From assembly GCA_963978445.1 (NCBI GenBank), contig CAXBRT010000033.1, positions 1 to 13,928 of the forward strand: a DNA stretch of 13,928 nucleotides. Reading direction: 5' to 3'. The notes under the pieces were generated by a model, which was given only the letters and a program-made list of their open reading frames with translations, searched no databases and was not told the DNA's origin. The stretch is from TMED14 sp003444795. Its GTDB lineage: Bacteria > Bacteroidota > Bacteroidia > Flavobacteriales > Schleiferiaceae. Position numbers and translations under genes: made by a program. Below are positions 5,999-12,742 of this stretch, piece after piece; positions within the stretch are counted from its first letter, which is position 1, and each line of letters starts with the position of its first letter.

Positions 5999-7788
5999 TG
6001 GCGCGACGGTCGGGGTCCAAAACCCCCAAGAAACCCATCACGTGGAAAGCCCTGAAGCGGATTGCACGGATGTACGTCTACATTCGACCCTTCCAAGGCG
6101 AATTCCTCTTGGGCATGCTCTTCTTACTGCTCTCATCCAGCAGCAACCTGGCCTTTCCTGCCTTTTTAGGGGATTTGGTGGACGCCGCACAGAACGACCC
6201 CAGCCAAATCAACCCCATCGCTGGCACGCTCGCAGCCCTGCTGCTCGCTCAGGCGGTTTTTAGTTTTGGCCGCATTGTTTTCTTTGAACGTGTTGCCCAG
6301 CGCGCACTGGCCGCCCTGCGCCAGGCGATGTACAGCCATTTGATCGATCTACCCCTCCCCTTTTTCCACAATCGACGGGTGGGCGAATTGACCAGTCGCC
6401 TGCAATCTGACATTGGGGTCCTGCAGGAAACCTTCACCAGCACATTGGCAGAGTTCATCCGTCAAATCGTGGTCATCGTCGGGGGTATTGCCCTTTTGAC
6501 CTACACGAGCTGGAAATTGACCCTCTTCATGTTGGCTATTTTGCCCGTCGTGGTGGTGCTCGCCGTAGTGTTTGGTAGCCGAATTCGGAAATACTCCAAG
6601 CAGGTTCAAGATGCCAGTGCGGACAGCAACACCGTGGTGGAAGAGAGTCTTTCCGCGATCGCCACCGTAAAGGCCTACACCAGTGAGAACCGAGAGCGAG
6701 CACGCTATGAGACCGCTACCCAAAACGTAGCAAAGCTGGCCATTACAGGCGGCATTTTGCGCGGGGGCTTTGCCAGCTTCCTCATCTTGGGACTCTTTGG
6801 TGCGCTGGTCGCCGTGGTTTGGAAAGGCACCTCCTTAATTGCCACTGGCGAACTTGATGCAGGCCAGCTCTTCAGCTTTGTCATTTATTCCGGCTTCATT
6901 GGGGGATCCATTGGCGGCATGGCGGATGTCTATGCCCGGCTTCAGAAGGCCGTAGGGGCTACAGAAGCCTTACTGGATATGTTGGACGAAGCCATTGAGG
7001 AAAACAGCGCTCACGTGGCGGATGAGCCTGAAGGTCGACCCATTCCCGACGGAGCCTCTGCCGTTCGCTTTGAAAACGTGGATTTTGCCTATCCCACGCG
7101 CCCCGACGTCCCCGCATTGTCCAACTTTAGTCTAGACATTCCCTCGGGGGCACAAGTTGCTCTAGTTGGCCCAAGCGGGGCCGGTAAGTCCACCGTGGTG
7201 CAGTTGCTCCTGCGTTTTCATGCAGCACAGCAAGGACAGCTCTTTCTGCATGGTGAGGTAGCCGAATCATGGAAAAAATGGACCTGGCGCAAAAAGACGG
7301 CTTGGGTACCTCAGGAGGTTATTTTGTTTGGTCACAGTATTCGTGAAAACATTGCCTATGGCCGACCCGAATCCAGCGAGGAAGAGATCCTGGATGCGGC
7401 ACGTCAAGCCAATGCACTAGAGTTTATCCAGCGCTTCCCCGACGGTATGGACACCCAAATTGGCGAGCGCGGCGTTCAACTGAGTGGGGGTCAACGTCAA
7501 CGCATTGCCATCGCTCGTGCTGTCCTAAGAAATCCGGACATTTTACTACTGGACGAAGCCACCTCTTCCCTAGATGCAGAAAGCGAAGCCTTGGTCCAAG
7601 ACGCGCTACAGCGCTTGATGTCTGGCCGAACCAGCCTAGTCATCGCACATCGCCTGAGCACCGTCCGAAACGCCGACAAAATTGCCTTCTTACAAGACGG
7701 CGCCGTCCAAGAATGGGGAAGCCACGAGGAACTCATGGCCCTTCCCCATGGAAAATACCGGCAATTTGTGGCCCAACAGCTCCAATAA
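5998..7788 (+). CDS. ABC exporter half-transporter (permease-ATPase fusion)
   Basis: Type IV (MsbA/multidrug-like) ABC exporter, 596 residues: an N-terminal transmembrane domain of about six helices (roughly residues 30-325) fused to one nucleotide-binding domain, expected to work as a dimer in the inner membrane. Motifs: Walker A GPSGAGKST (391-399), Q-loop VPQEVILFG, signature LSGGQ (495-499), Walker B ILLLDE with D519 and E520, D-loop SSLD, and switch His 551 in VIAHR. All catalytic residues are intact. The start at 5998 is chosen because it overlaps the oxygenase stop (TAATG); a longer in-frame version from 5917 would only read through the oxygenase gene. The N-terminus is basic (MARRSGSKTPKK), as expected for a cytoplasmic segment. 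Substrate unknown; lipid, peptide or drug are all possible. Co-translation with the SDR and oxygenase hints at a shared substrate. Confidence 0.95.
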   Translation: MARRSGSKTPKKPITWKALKRIARMYVYIRPFQGEFLLGMLFLLLSSSSNLAFPAFLGDLVDAAQNDPSQINPIAGTLAALLLAQAVFSFGRIVFFERVAQRALAALRQAMYSHLIDLPLPFFHNRRVGELTSRLQSDIGVLQETFTSTLAEFIRQIVVIVGGIALLTYTSWKLTLFMLAILPVVVVLAVVFGSRIRKYSKQVQDASADSNTVVEESLSAIATVKAYTSENRERARYETATQNVAKLAITGGILRGGFASFLILGLFGALVAVVWKGTSLIATGELDAGQLFSFVIYSGFIGGSIGGMADVYARLQKAVGATEALLDMLDEAIEENSAHVADEPEGRPIPDGASAVRFENVDFAYPTRPDVPALSNFSLDIPSGAQVALVGPSGAGKSTVVQLLLRFHAAQQGQLFLHGEVAESWKKWTWRKKTAWVPQEVILFGHSIRENIAYGRPESSEEEILDAARQANALEFIQRFPDGMDTQIGERGVQLSGGQRQRIAIARAVLRNPDILLLDEATSSLDAESEALVQDALQRLMSGRTSLVIAHRLSTVRNADKIAFLQDGAVQEWGSHEELMALPHGKYRQFVAQQLQ

Positions 7789-7813
7789 GCAGCCAAGCGC
7801 AGCCCTTCCTCCG

Positions 7814-7821
7814 TATTTTTG
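7814..7821 (+). promoter_or_regulatory. Possible -7 box before the FtsB-like gene
   Basis: TATTTTTG matches TAnnTTTG and ends 3 nt before the ATG at 7825, within the 36-nt gap after the ABC transporter gene, which is the only real gap in the run from 4452 to 12216. It could start a separate mutase transcript that is nearly leaderless. No -33 TTTG is visible at the right distance, so it may instead be part of the translation-start context. Confidence 0.4.
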
Positions 7822-7824
7822 AGC

Positions 7825-8151
7825 ATGGCGCGCTGGAAAGACCTTCAATCCTCCCTGTGGTGGAAACGACTCACCAACAAATACGCGTTGGTCACCCTAT
7901 TTTTTGTGGTTTGGATGGCTTTTTTGGATTCCAATTCGGCCCTAATCCAATGGGAACTGGATGCGCGCCTGCAGGCCCTCGAAGATGGAATAGACTTCTA
8001 CCAGCGGGAATTAGAAGACACCCAGCGTCAACTCGATGAACTCGCCAGTGATCCCGAAAAGCTAGAGAAATTCGCCCGCGAAAACTATTGGATGCACCGT
8101 CCTGGGGAACGTGTGGCCCTCGTCGACCCAATGGCTGAGGACGATGAATGA
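7825..8151 (+). CDS. FtsB/DivIC-like septum formation initiator
   Basis: Small bitopic membrane protein expected to act in the divisome with FtsQ/FtsL-type partners, linking early and late septation. 108 residues from the ATG at 7825: a short basic cytoplasmic N-terminus, one transmembrane helix (about 19-36, KYALVTLFFVVWMAFLD), a periplasmic coiled coil (about 42-75, rich in Leu/Glu/Gln heptads), then EKLEKFARENYWMHRPGERV, the motif that marks the FtsB/DivIC family. A TTG at 7819 is in frame but adds only two residues and overlaps the TATTTTTG box. The last 8 bases (ATGAATGA, 8144-8151) overlap mutA, so the two are probably translationally coupled. A septum-initiator gene next to methylmalonyl-CoA mutase genes is, from memory, a recurrent Bacteroidota order, which supports the call. 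FtsB and DivIC cannot be told apart here. Confidence 0.9.
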   Translation: MARWKDLQSSLWWKRLTNKYALVTLFFVVWMAFLDSNSALIQWELDARLQALEDGIDFYQRELEDTQRQLDELASDPEKLEKFARENYWMHRPGERVALVDPMAEDDE

Positions 8152-9196
8152 CCTCCTACTTCCGGAAGGATTTGCCCTTCCCGTAACGGGAAAGCCCGCA
8201 GATTTTCCCGATCATCCTTGGACCTCCGGGCCAAGACCATTTGCGCACCGCCACGCCCTTGAGGTAGTTGATGGCCGTGTCGCTTCAGCAGCGAATAGCC
8301 AGGCGCTTGACGCCCTGATGCACGGTGCAAGCTCGGTGCTTTTTTGGGTACATCAAGGCAACGACCTGCCCATCCTCCTCAAAGACATTCGATTGGACAT
8401 TGCGCCCGTACACCTGGTATACGGTGGTGCCCTAGAAGATCTCACGCCCTTTATTAAAGCACTTCCTGCCAGCCAGCACCCGGAGGCCATGCACGGCTCG
8501 GTGAATTTGGATCCAGCCGAGCATCGCTTGAGAACGGGGTCCGCTTGGCGCGGTAGCCTCGAGGCGGACCTTGCACAGATTCAAGCGGCCCTCTTGCTGC
8601 CCAAAGGGCTTCGGGTCCTATGTGGCAATGGTCGCTCATGGACTGCTAGAACATCTGCTCCTTCCAGTATTGCCCAACTCGCGTATGGTCTAGGATCCAT
8701 CTTCGCCCAGTTGGACCATGTTGGCTGGGCGCATGCTAACCGCGCATGGTTGCTGGTTTCCGCAACCGACGACTATCTGCAGACCATCGCACTGGTGCAA
8801 GCCGCTAGAAGCCTGTGGGAACGTGCATGCCAAAAGCACCTAGGGACCTCCATCCCACTCTGGATAAGTGGAAGTCCACTCATAGAGCAGTCCACCGAGG
8901 ATGCCGCAGCTCTTATTGGCATTGGCATGCAGCAGCAGGCCCTATGGCTAGGGGGATGTGATGAACTTTGGATCACCCCAATCAACGAGAGCCCCCAAGC
9001 ACGCGATTGGGCCCAACAGCAAGTGCTTGTCCTCACCTATGAGAACGGGCTGCAAGGCCTTGACCAGCCCCTGAAGGGGTCCTACACCCTAGACGGCTAC
9101 ACCGCGGCGCTACAAGCCGAAGTGGAAAATTGCTGGCAAGAATGGGATGCTCATGGAGGTTTTTGGAACCAGATTAATCGCCAAACTGGGGCCTAA
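8144..9196 (+). CDS. mutA: Methylmalonyl-CoA mutase small (beta) subunit, short form
   Basis: Non-catalytic partner of the B12-dependent mutase. The ATG at 8144 overlaps the ftsB-like stop; a GTG start 33 nt upstream would sit inside that gene. The 350-residue protein aligns by eye with the TIM-barrel part of MutA: ANSQALDALMHGASSVLFW near 58-76, AQLAYGLGSIF, DDYLQTIALVQAARSLWERA in the barrel's second half, and a C-terminus near GSYTLDGYTAALQAEVENCWQEW that matches the strand-helix following the barrel. There is no DxHxxG cobalamin motif, as expected for a beta chain. It is clearly shorter than the family's usual 450-620 residues, having lost most of the N-terminal extension and the C-terminal domain. 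Its stop overlaps the mutB start (TAATG at 9194-9198). Identity rests on moderate similarity plus the adjacent mutB; divergence is high. Confidence 0.82.
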   Translation: MNDLLLPEGFALPVTGKPADFPDHPWTSGPRPFAHRHALEVVDGRVASAANSQALDALMHGASSVLFWVHQGNDLPILLKDIRLDIAPVHLVYGGALEDLTPFIKALPASQHPEAMHGSVNLDPAEHRLRTGSAWRGSLEADLAQIQAALLLPKGLRVLCGNGRSWTARTSAPSSIAQLAYGLGSIFAQLDHVGWAHANRAWLLVSATDDYLQTIALVQAARSLWERACQKHLGTSIPLWISGSPLIEQSTEDAAALIGIGMQQQALWLGGCDELWITPINESPQARDWAQQQVLVLTYENGLQGLDQPLKGSYTLDGYTAALQAEVENCWQEWDAHGGFWNQINRQTGA

Positions 9197-11196
9197 TGCG
9201 CTTTCCACACGAACAAGACGCCGCCGGCACCCCGCCCTACTTGCGCGGGCCCTATGCCAGCATGTACACGCAACGGCCGTGGACTATTCGGCAATATGCG
9301 GGCTTTTCAACGGCCGAGGAATCCAATGCCTTTTACCGTGCCAACCTGGCCGCGGGCCAAATGGGACTGAGCGTCGCCTTTGACCTCGCCACGCACCGAG
9401 GCTACGACAGCGATCACCCTCGCGTGGTGGGCGATGTAGGCAAAGCGGGCGTGGCCATTGACAGCGTCGAGGACATGAAGCGGCTGTTTGACGGCATCCC
9501 CTTGGACCGCATGTCCGTGTCGATGACCATGAACGGAGCGGTGATACCCATCATGGCCTTCTACATTGTTGCCGCAGAAGAGCAGGGCGTTTCGCTTGAA
9601 GCACTTTCGGGCACCATTCAGAATGACATTCTGAAGGAATTTATGGTCCGAAATACCTACATCTACCCCCCCGCTCCCAGCATGCGGCTCATTGCGGATA
9701 TTTTCCAATTTACCAGCCGGCGCATGCCCAAGTTCAATAGCATCTCCATTTCCGGCTACCATATGCAGGAAGCTGGCGCAACGGCCGCTATTGAACTAGC
9801 GTATACCTTGGCGGATGGATGGGAATACCTCCGAACGGGTGTCAACAACGGACTGGACATTGATGACTTCGCCCCACGCTTAAGCTTCTTTTGGGGCATT
9901 GGCATGGACTTCCTCACGGAAATAGCAAAACTTCGGGCGGGTCGAGTTTTGTGGGATCGCATCGTGGACACCTTCCACCCCAAGAATCCCAAAAGCCGCG
10001 CCCTCCGAACGCATTGCCAAACGAGCGGCTGGTCCTTGACTGAGCAAAAGCCCTTCAACAATGTGACTCGCACAGCGGTCGAGGCCATGGCCGCCGTGTT
10101 AGGAGGAACGCAATCCTTGCACACCAATGCCTTGGACGAGGCCATTGCCTTGCCCACCGAATTTTCCGCCCGCATAGCGCGTCAAACACAACTCTACCTG
10201 CAGCAACAAAGTGGTGTTACGCGATTTGTTGACCCCTTTGGCGGTGCTCAGGAAGTGGAGCAGCGCACCGCCCACCTTATGGAAGAAGCATGGGCCCTGA
10301 TCCAAGAAATTGAAGCGGCAGGCGGCATGGCGAAGGCCATAGAAAAAGGCATTCCAAAATTGCGAATTGAAGAGGCCGCCGCTCAGAAACAAGCGCGCCT
10401 GGACCGCGGATCAGATGTTTTGGTGGGGGTGAATGCCTTCACATCGGAAGAGCAGGACGATCTCGCCGTCCGTGAAATTGACAACCAAGCCGTGTTACGT
10501 GCACAGGTTCAGCAGTTGGAAGATCTGCGAGCGCATCGCCATGCAGATTTGGTCCAGGAGGCCCTGGCGGCCCTTAAAAAAGCGGCCGAGGGTACCGAGA
10601 ACCTTTTAGCCGCAGCCGTGGTGGCCGCACGCGCCCGTTGCACACTTGGCGAAATCAGCGATACCTTGGAGGATGTATTTGGCCGCTACAAGGCGTCCAC
10701 TCAAATGGTTACCGGCGTGTATAAACGTGAAAATGCTTCTGATCCTGCCTTTGCGAAAGCGCGTCAACTTGCGGACGCCTTTGCGGAAAAAGAAGGGCGC
10801 CGCCCGCGCATCCTTGTGGCCAAAATGGGCCAAGACGGGCATGACCGCGGCGCCAAAGTGGTCGCCAGCAGTTTTGCAGACCTCGGCTTTGATGTGGACT
10901 TAGGGCCCTTGTTCCAAACGCCTGAAGAAACGGCCAAACAAGCCGTCGAAAACGACGTGCATTGGGTGGGGGTCAGTTCCTTGGCAGCAGGGCATAAAAC
11001 CCTGGTCCCCCAGCTCTTGGACGCCTTACAGGCAATGGGACGTCCCGATATCAGCGTTGTGGTCGGAGGGGTAATCCCCAAGCAAGATTACGCATCCCTT
11101 TTTGAGATGGGTGTGGCGGGCATCTTTGGGCCAGGCACCCCAATCGCCGAGTCCGCCTCCCAGCTGTTGCAAACCATGATGGACCAACGATTCTGA
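9196..11196 (+). CDS. mutB: Methylmalonyl-CoA mutase large (alpha) subunit
   Basis: Adenosylcobalamin-dependent isomerase interconverting succinyl-CoA and (R)-methylmalonyl-CoA; also called scpA. 666 residues. An N-terminal substrate barrel carries the residues matching Propionibacterium Tyr89, Gln197, Arg207 and Tyr243-His244: Y34 (RQYAGF), Q142 (GTIQND), R152 (FMVRNTY) and Y188-H189 (GYHMQ). The Tyr/Arg pair indicates methylmalonyl-CoA rather than isobutyryl-CoA specificity. The C-terminal B12 domain has K543, D547 and H549 in KMGQDGHDRG, then SSLAAGH and VVVGGVI. The start is firm: the upstream frame has a TAA at 9175-9177. The protein begins only about 15 residues before LRGPYASMY, so the N-terminal arm found in the usual 700-730 residue proteins is almost missing. 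After the barrel, VDPFGGAQEVE replaces the usual G-S-x-Y-V. Three nt separate it from meaB. Confidence 0.97.
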   Translation: MRFPHEQDAAGTPPYLRGPYASMYTQRPWTIRQYAGFSTAEESNAFYRANLAAGQMGLSVAFDLATHRGYDSDHPRVVGDVGKAGVAIDSVEDMKRLFDGIPLDRMSVSMTMNGAVIPIMAFYIVAAEEQGVSLEALSGTIQNDILKEFMVRNTYIYPPAPSMRLIADIFQFTSRRMPKFNSISISGYHMQEAGATAAIELAYTLADGWEYLRTGVNNGLDIDDFAPRLSFFWGIGMDFLTEIAKLRAGRVLWDRIVDTFHPKNPKSRALRTHCQTSGWSLTEQKPFNNVTRTAVEAMAAVLGGTQSLHTNALDEAIALPTEFSARIARQTQLYLQQQSGVTRFVDPFGGAQEVEQRTAHLMEEAWALIQEIEAAGGMAKAIEKGIPKLRIEEAAAQKQARLDRGSDVLVGVNAFTSEEQDDLAVREIDNQAVLRAQVQQLEDLRAHRHADLVQEALAALKKAAEGTENLLAAAVVAARARCTLGEISDTLEDVFGRYKASTQMVTGVYKRENASDPAFAKARQLADAFAEKEGRRPRILVAKMGQDGHDRGAKVVASSFADLGFDVDLGPLFQTPEETAKQAVENDVHWVGVSSLAAGHKTLVPQLLDALQAMGRPDISVVVGGVIPKQDYASLFEMGVAGIFGPGTPIAESASQLLQTMMDQRF

Positions 11197-11199
11197 GCC

Positions 11200-12216
11200 A
11201 TGGCCATCAACCCCCATTACCAAGCTAGTCAGCGCCCTTCCTGGGACGTCGATGCGCTTGTCGCGGGCATGGCAAAAGGCGATAAACAAGCCTTAGCACG
11301 CGCGATCACTTTAGTGGAAAGCCACCATCCCCAAGACAAAGAGGATGCACATCAACTTTTGGAACAGCTCCAGCCCAAAGGCCCCACTGAAACATTTAGG
11401 TTGGGCATCACCGGCAACCCGGGGGCCGGCAAAAGCACCATTATTGAAGCACTCGGTCAGCATTGGATTGAGGCAGGGCATCGCGTGGCGGTTCTAGCCA
11501 TTGATCCCAGTAGTTATCAAAGCCATGGCAGTCTGCTGGGGGACAAAACCCGCATGGAGGTCTTGAGTCGAGCTCCAGAGGCCTTCGTTCGACCCAGTCC
11601 ATCTGCAGGGGCCCTCGGCGGACTTCACACGCGGGTGGCGGAGGGGATCGCTGTTTGTGAGGCGGCTGGATTTAATCGAATAATAGTCGAAACAGTAGGG
11701 GTCGGACAGAATGAAACAGCCGTCACTGAGGTAGTGGACTTCACCTTGCTTGTGGCTTTGCCCGGGGCGGGGGACGAAGTTCAAGGCCTCAAGCGCGGGG
11801 TGATGGAGGCGGCGGATGCCATCTATGTCAACAAAGCGGATGGAGAGCGGCTCCCCATGGCACGTGAAGCACAGCGTCAGCTTCGTCAGGCCTTACAGCT
11901 CTTTCATCGGGAAGATGGTTGGATTGTACCAGTGGCCTCGGGCAGTGCACTGGAACCTGCGGGATTGACAGAGCTCTACGACCTCTTGGACCGCGGCCTT
12001 CGATGGTTTGTGGGAAGCGGCATGAGCGAAAATCGGAGACAGGCACAGCGCCACGTGCAGTTTGAACAACGCATCCAAGAAGGGCTGCGCGATTGGGCCA
12101 AGGGGCAGGAGCGTTCTACCTGGGAAGGTTTGGAAGAAGCCGTTCAGAAGGGAACGTTGAGTCCCGGGGCGGCAGCCTTAAAATTCCTGAGCGATCTCTC
12201 GGCGAAGAACCGCTAA
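11200..12216 (+). CDS. meaB: MeaB-type GTPase, mutase chaperone
   Basis: G3E-family P-loop GTPase (MeaB/ArgK) that binds methylmalonyl-CoA mutase, gates adenosylcobalamin loading and protects the enzyme from inactivation. 338 residues. Seen: Walker A GNPGAGKST at 72-80 (K78), AIDPSS followed by GSLLGDKTRM (a family hallmark), FVRPSPSAGALGGL, switch II ETVGVGQNE from 164, and base-specificity motif NKAD at 211-214. The C-terminal region after about 270 is the helical dimerisation arm. The call is strengthened by its position 3 nt after mutB, so the two should be made together. Despite the older ArgK label, arginine transport is not its job in this setting. The final 39 bases overlap the convergent gene on the other strand. 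Confidence 0.97.
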   Translation: MAINPHYQASQRPSWDVDALVAGMAKGDKQALARAITLVESHHPQDKEDAHQLLEQLQPKGPTETFRLGITGNPGAGKSTIIEALGQHWIEAGHRVAVLAIDPSSYQSHGSLLGDKTRMEVLSRAPEAFVRPSPSAGALGGLHTRVAEGIAVCEAAGFNRIIVETVGVGQNETAVTEVVDFTLLVALPGAGDEVQGLKRGVMEAADAIYVNKADGERLPMAREAQRQLRQALQLFHREDGWIVPVASGSALEPAGLTELYDLLDRGLRWFVGSGMSENRRQAQRHVQFEQRIQEGLRDWAKGQERSTWEGLEEAVQKGTLSPGAAALKFLSDLSAKNR

Positions 12217-12699
12217 GGCCGTTCGGGTGGGCAATGGGCCCATTTCCATCGTTTTATTCAGAATCGCCTTAGACAATTCAGCGCCAGTGGCGTCTTCGGG
12301 TAGTTCAGCGGCAACCGTGTTGATCAACGAAACCATGGCACTCTTAGCCGTAGATACCATGTCCCACACGTGCTCACTAACATACACTTGCTGGGAGAGG
12401 TTGTGTTCAAATTCGGCCCGAATTGATTGCTGCAACAGCAATAAATACTCGGATTTGTTCAAGGAAGACGCCTTTACACGCAACAACAAGGAGGTTGGAC
12501 TGATGCGTTCTAGCAGCAGTGCAAGGCGCTCATAGGCCTGAAGACGAATGGGAAGAGCCTGCTTTTGAGAAGTGGCTAAACGTTCACTTCGGCGGCGCTT
12601 GTCTTCGTTATCCAAAAAGCCAGACATCATCAAATACACGACGATGAGGATGAGGATAGACGGGAAAACAGTGCGAAGCGTATCGTAGAAAACATCCAT
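12178..12699 (-). CDS. DUF7935-like single-pass membrane protein
   Basis: Conserved protein of unknown function. 173 residues: one N-terminal transmembrane helix (about 10-28, TVFPSILILIVVYLMMSGF), a charged stretch NEDKRRRSER, the block QKQALPIRLQAYERL (45-59) followed by LLLERISP, then EFEHNLSQQVYVS (96-108) and a mixed helical C-terminus. From memory these blocks match a family found in Flavobacteriia annotated as DUF7935; I cannot confirm this without a search. The likely topology is a membrane anchor with a cytoplasmic helical domain, since the basic cluster follows the helix. No catalytic motif is evident. It starts 43 nt from the divergent aminotransferase gene and its last 39 bases overlap the end of meaB antisense. 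I see no clear promoter box upstream. Confidence 0.85.
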   Translation of the reverse strand: MDVFYDTLRTVFPSILILIVVYLMMSGFLDNEDKRRRSERLATSQKQALPIRLQAYERLALLLERISPTSLLLRVKASSLNKSEYLLLLQQSIRAEFEHNLSQQVYVSEHVWDMVSTAKSAMVSLINTVAAELPEDATGAELSKAILNKTMEMGPLPTRTALAVLRREIAQEF

Positions 12700-12731
12700 G
12701 CTGCGAATATCGGGTATTTCTTAGGAAATGG

Positions 12732-12739
12732 TACTTTTG
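12732..12739 (+). promoter_or_regulatory. Possible -7 box before the aminotransferase gene
   Basis: TACTTTTG matches TAnnTTTG and ends 3 nt before the ATG at 12743, in the 43-nt divergent spacer. It overlaps an in-frame upstream ATG (12728), which argues for the later start. The string TTTTGAGCATG here is identical to the one at the FtsB-like gene. No convincing -33 element is seen. Confidence 0.45.
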
Positions 12740-12742
12740 AGC

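Noticed and set aside
6261..6268. TAGTTTTG, a further TAnnTTTG match
   Set aside because: It lies inside the transmembrane-domain coding sequence of the ABC transporter with no start codon nearby; treated as chance.
8111..8143. GTG start for mutA at 8111
   Set aside because: It would overlap the FtsB-like gene by 41 bases; the ATG at 8144 with an 8-base overlap gives a sensible N-terminus.
9307..10392. Long minus-strand open frames opposite mutB
   Set aside because: They have no recognisable domains and arise from codon bias of the mutB gene on the other strand.
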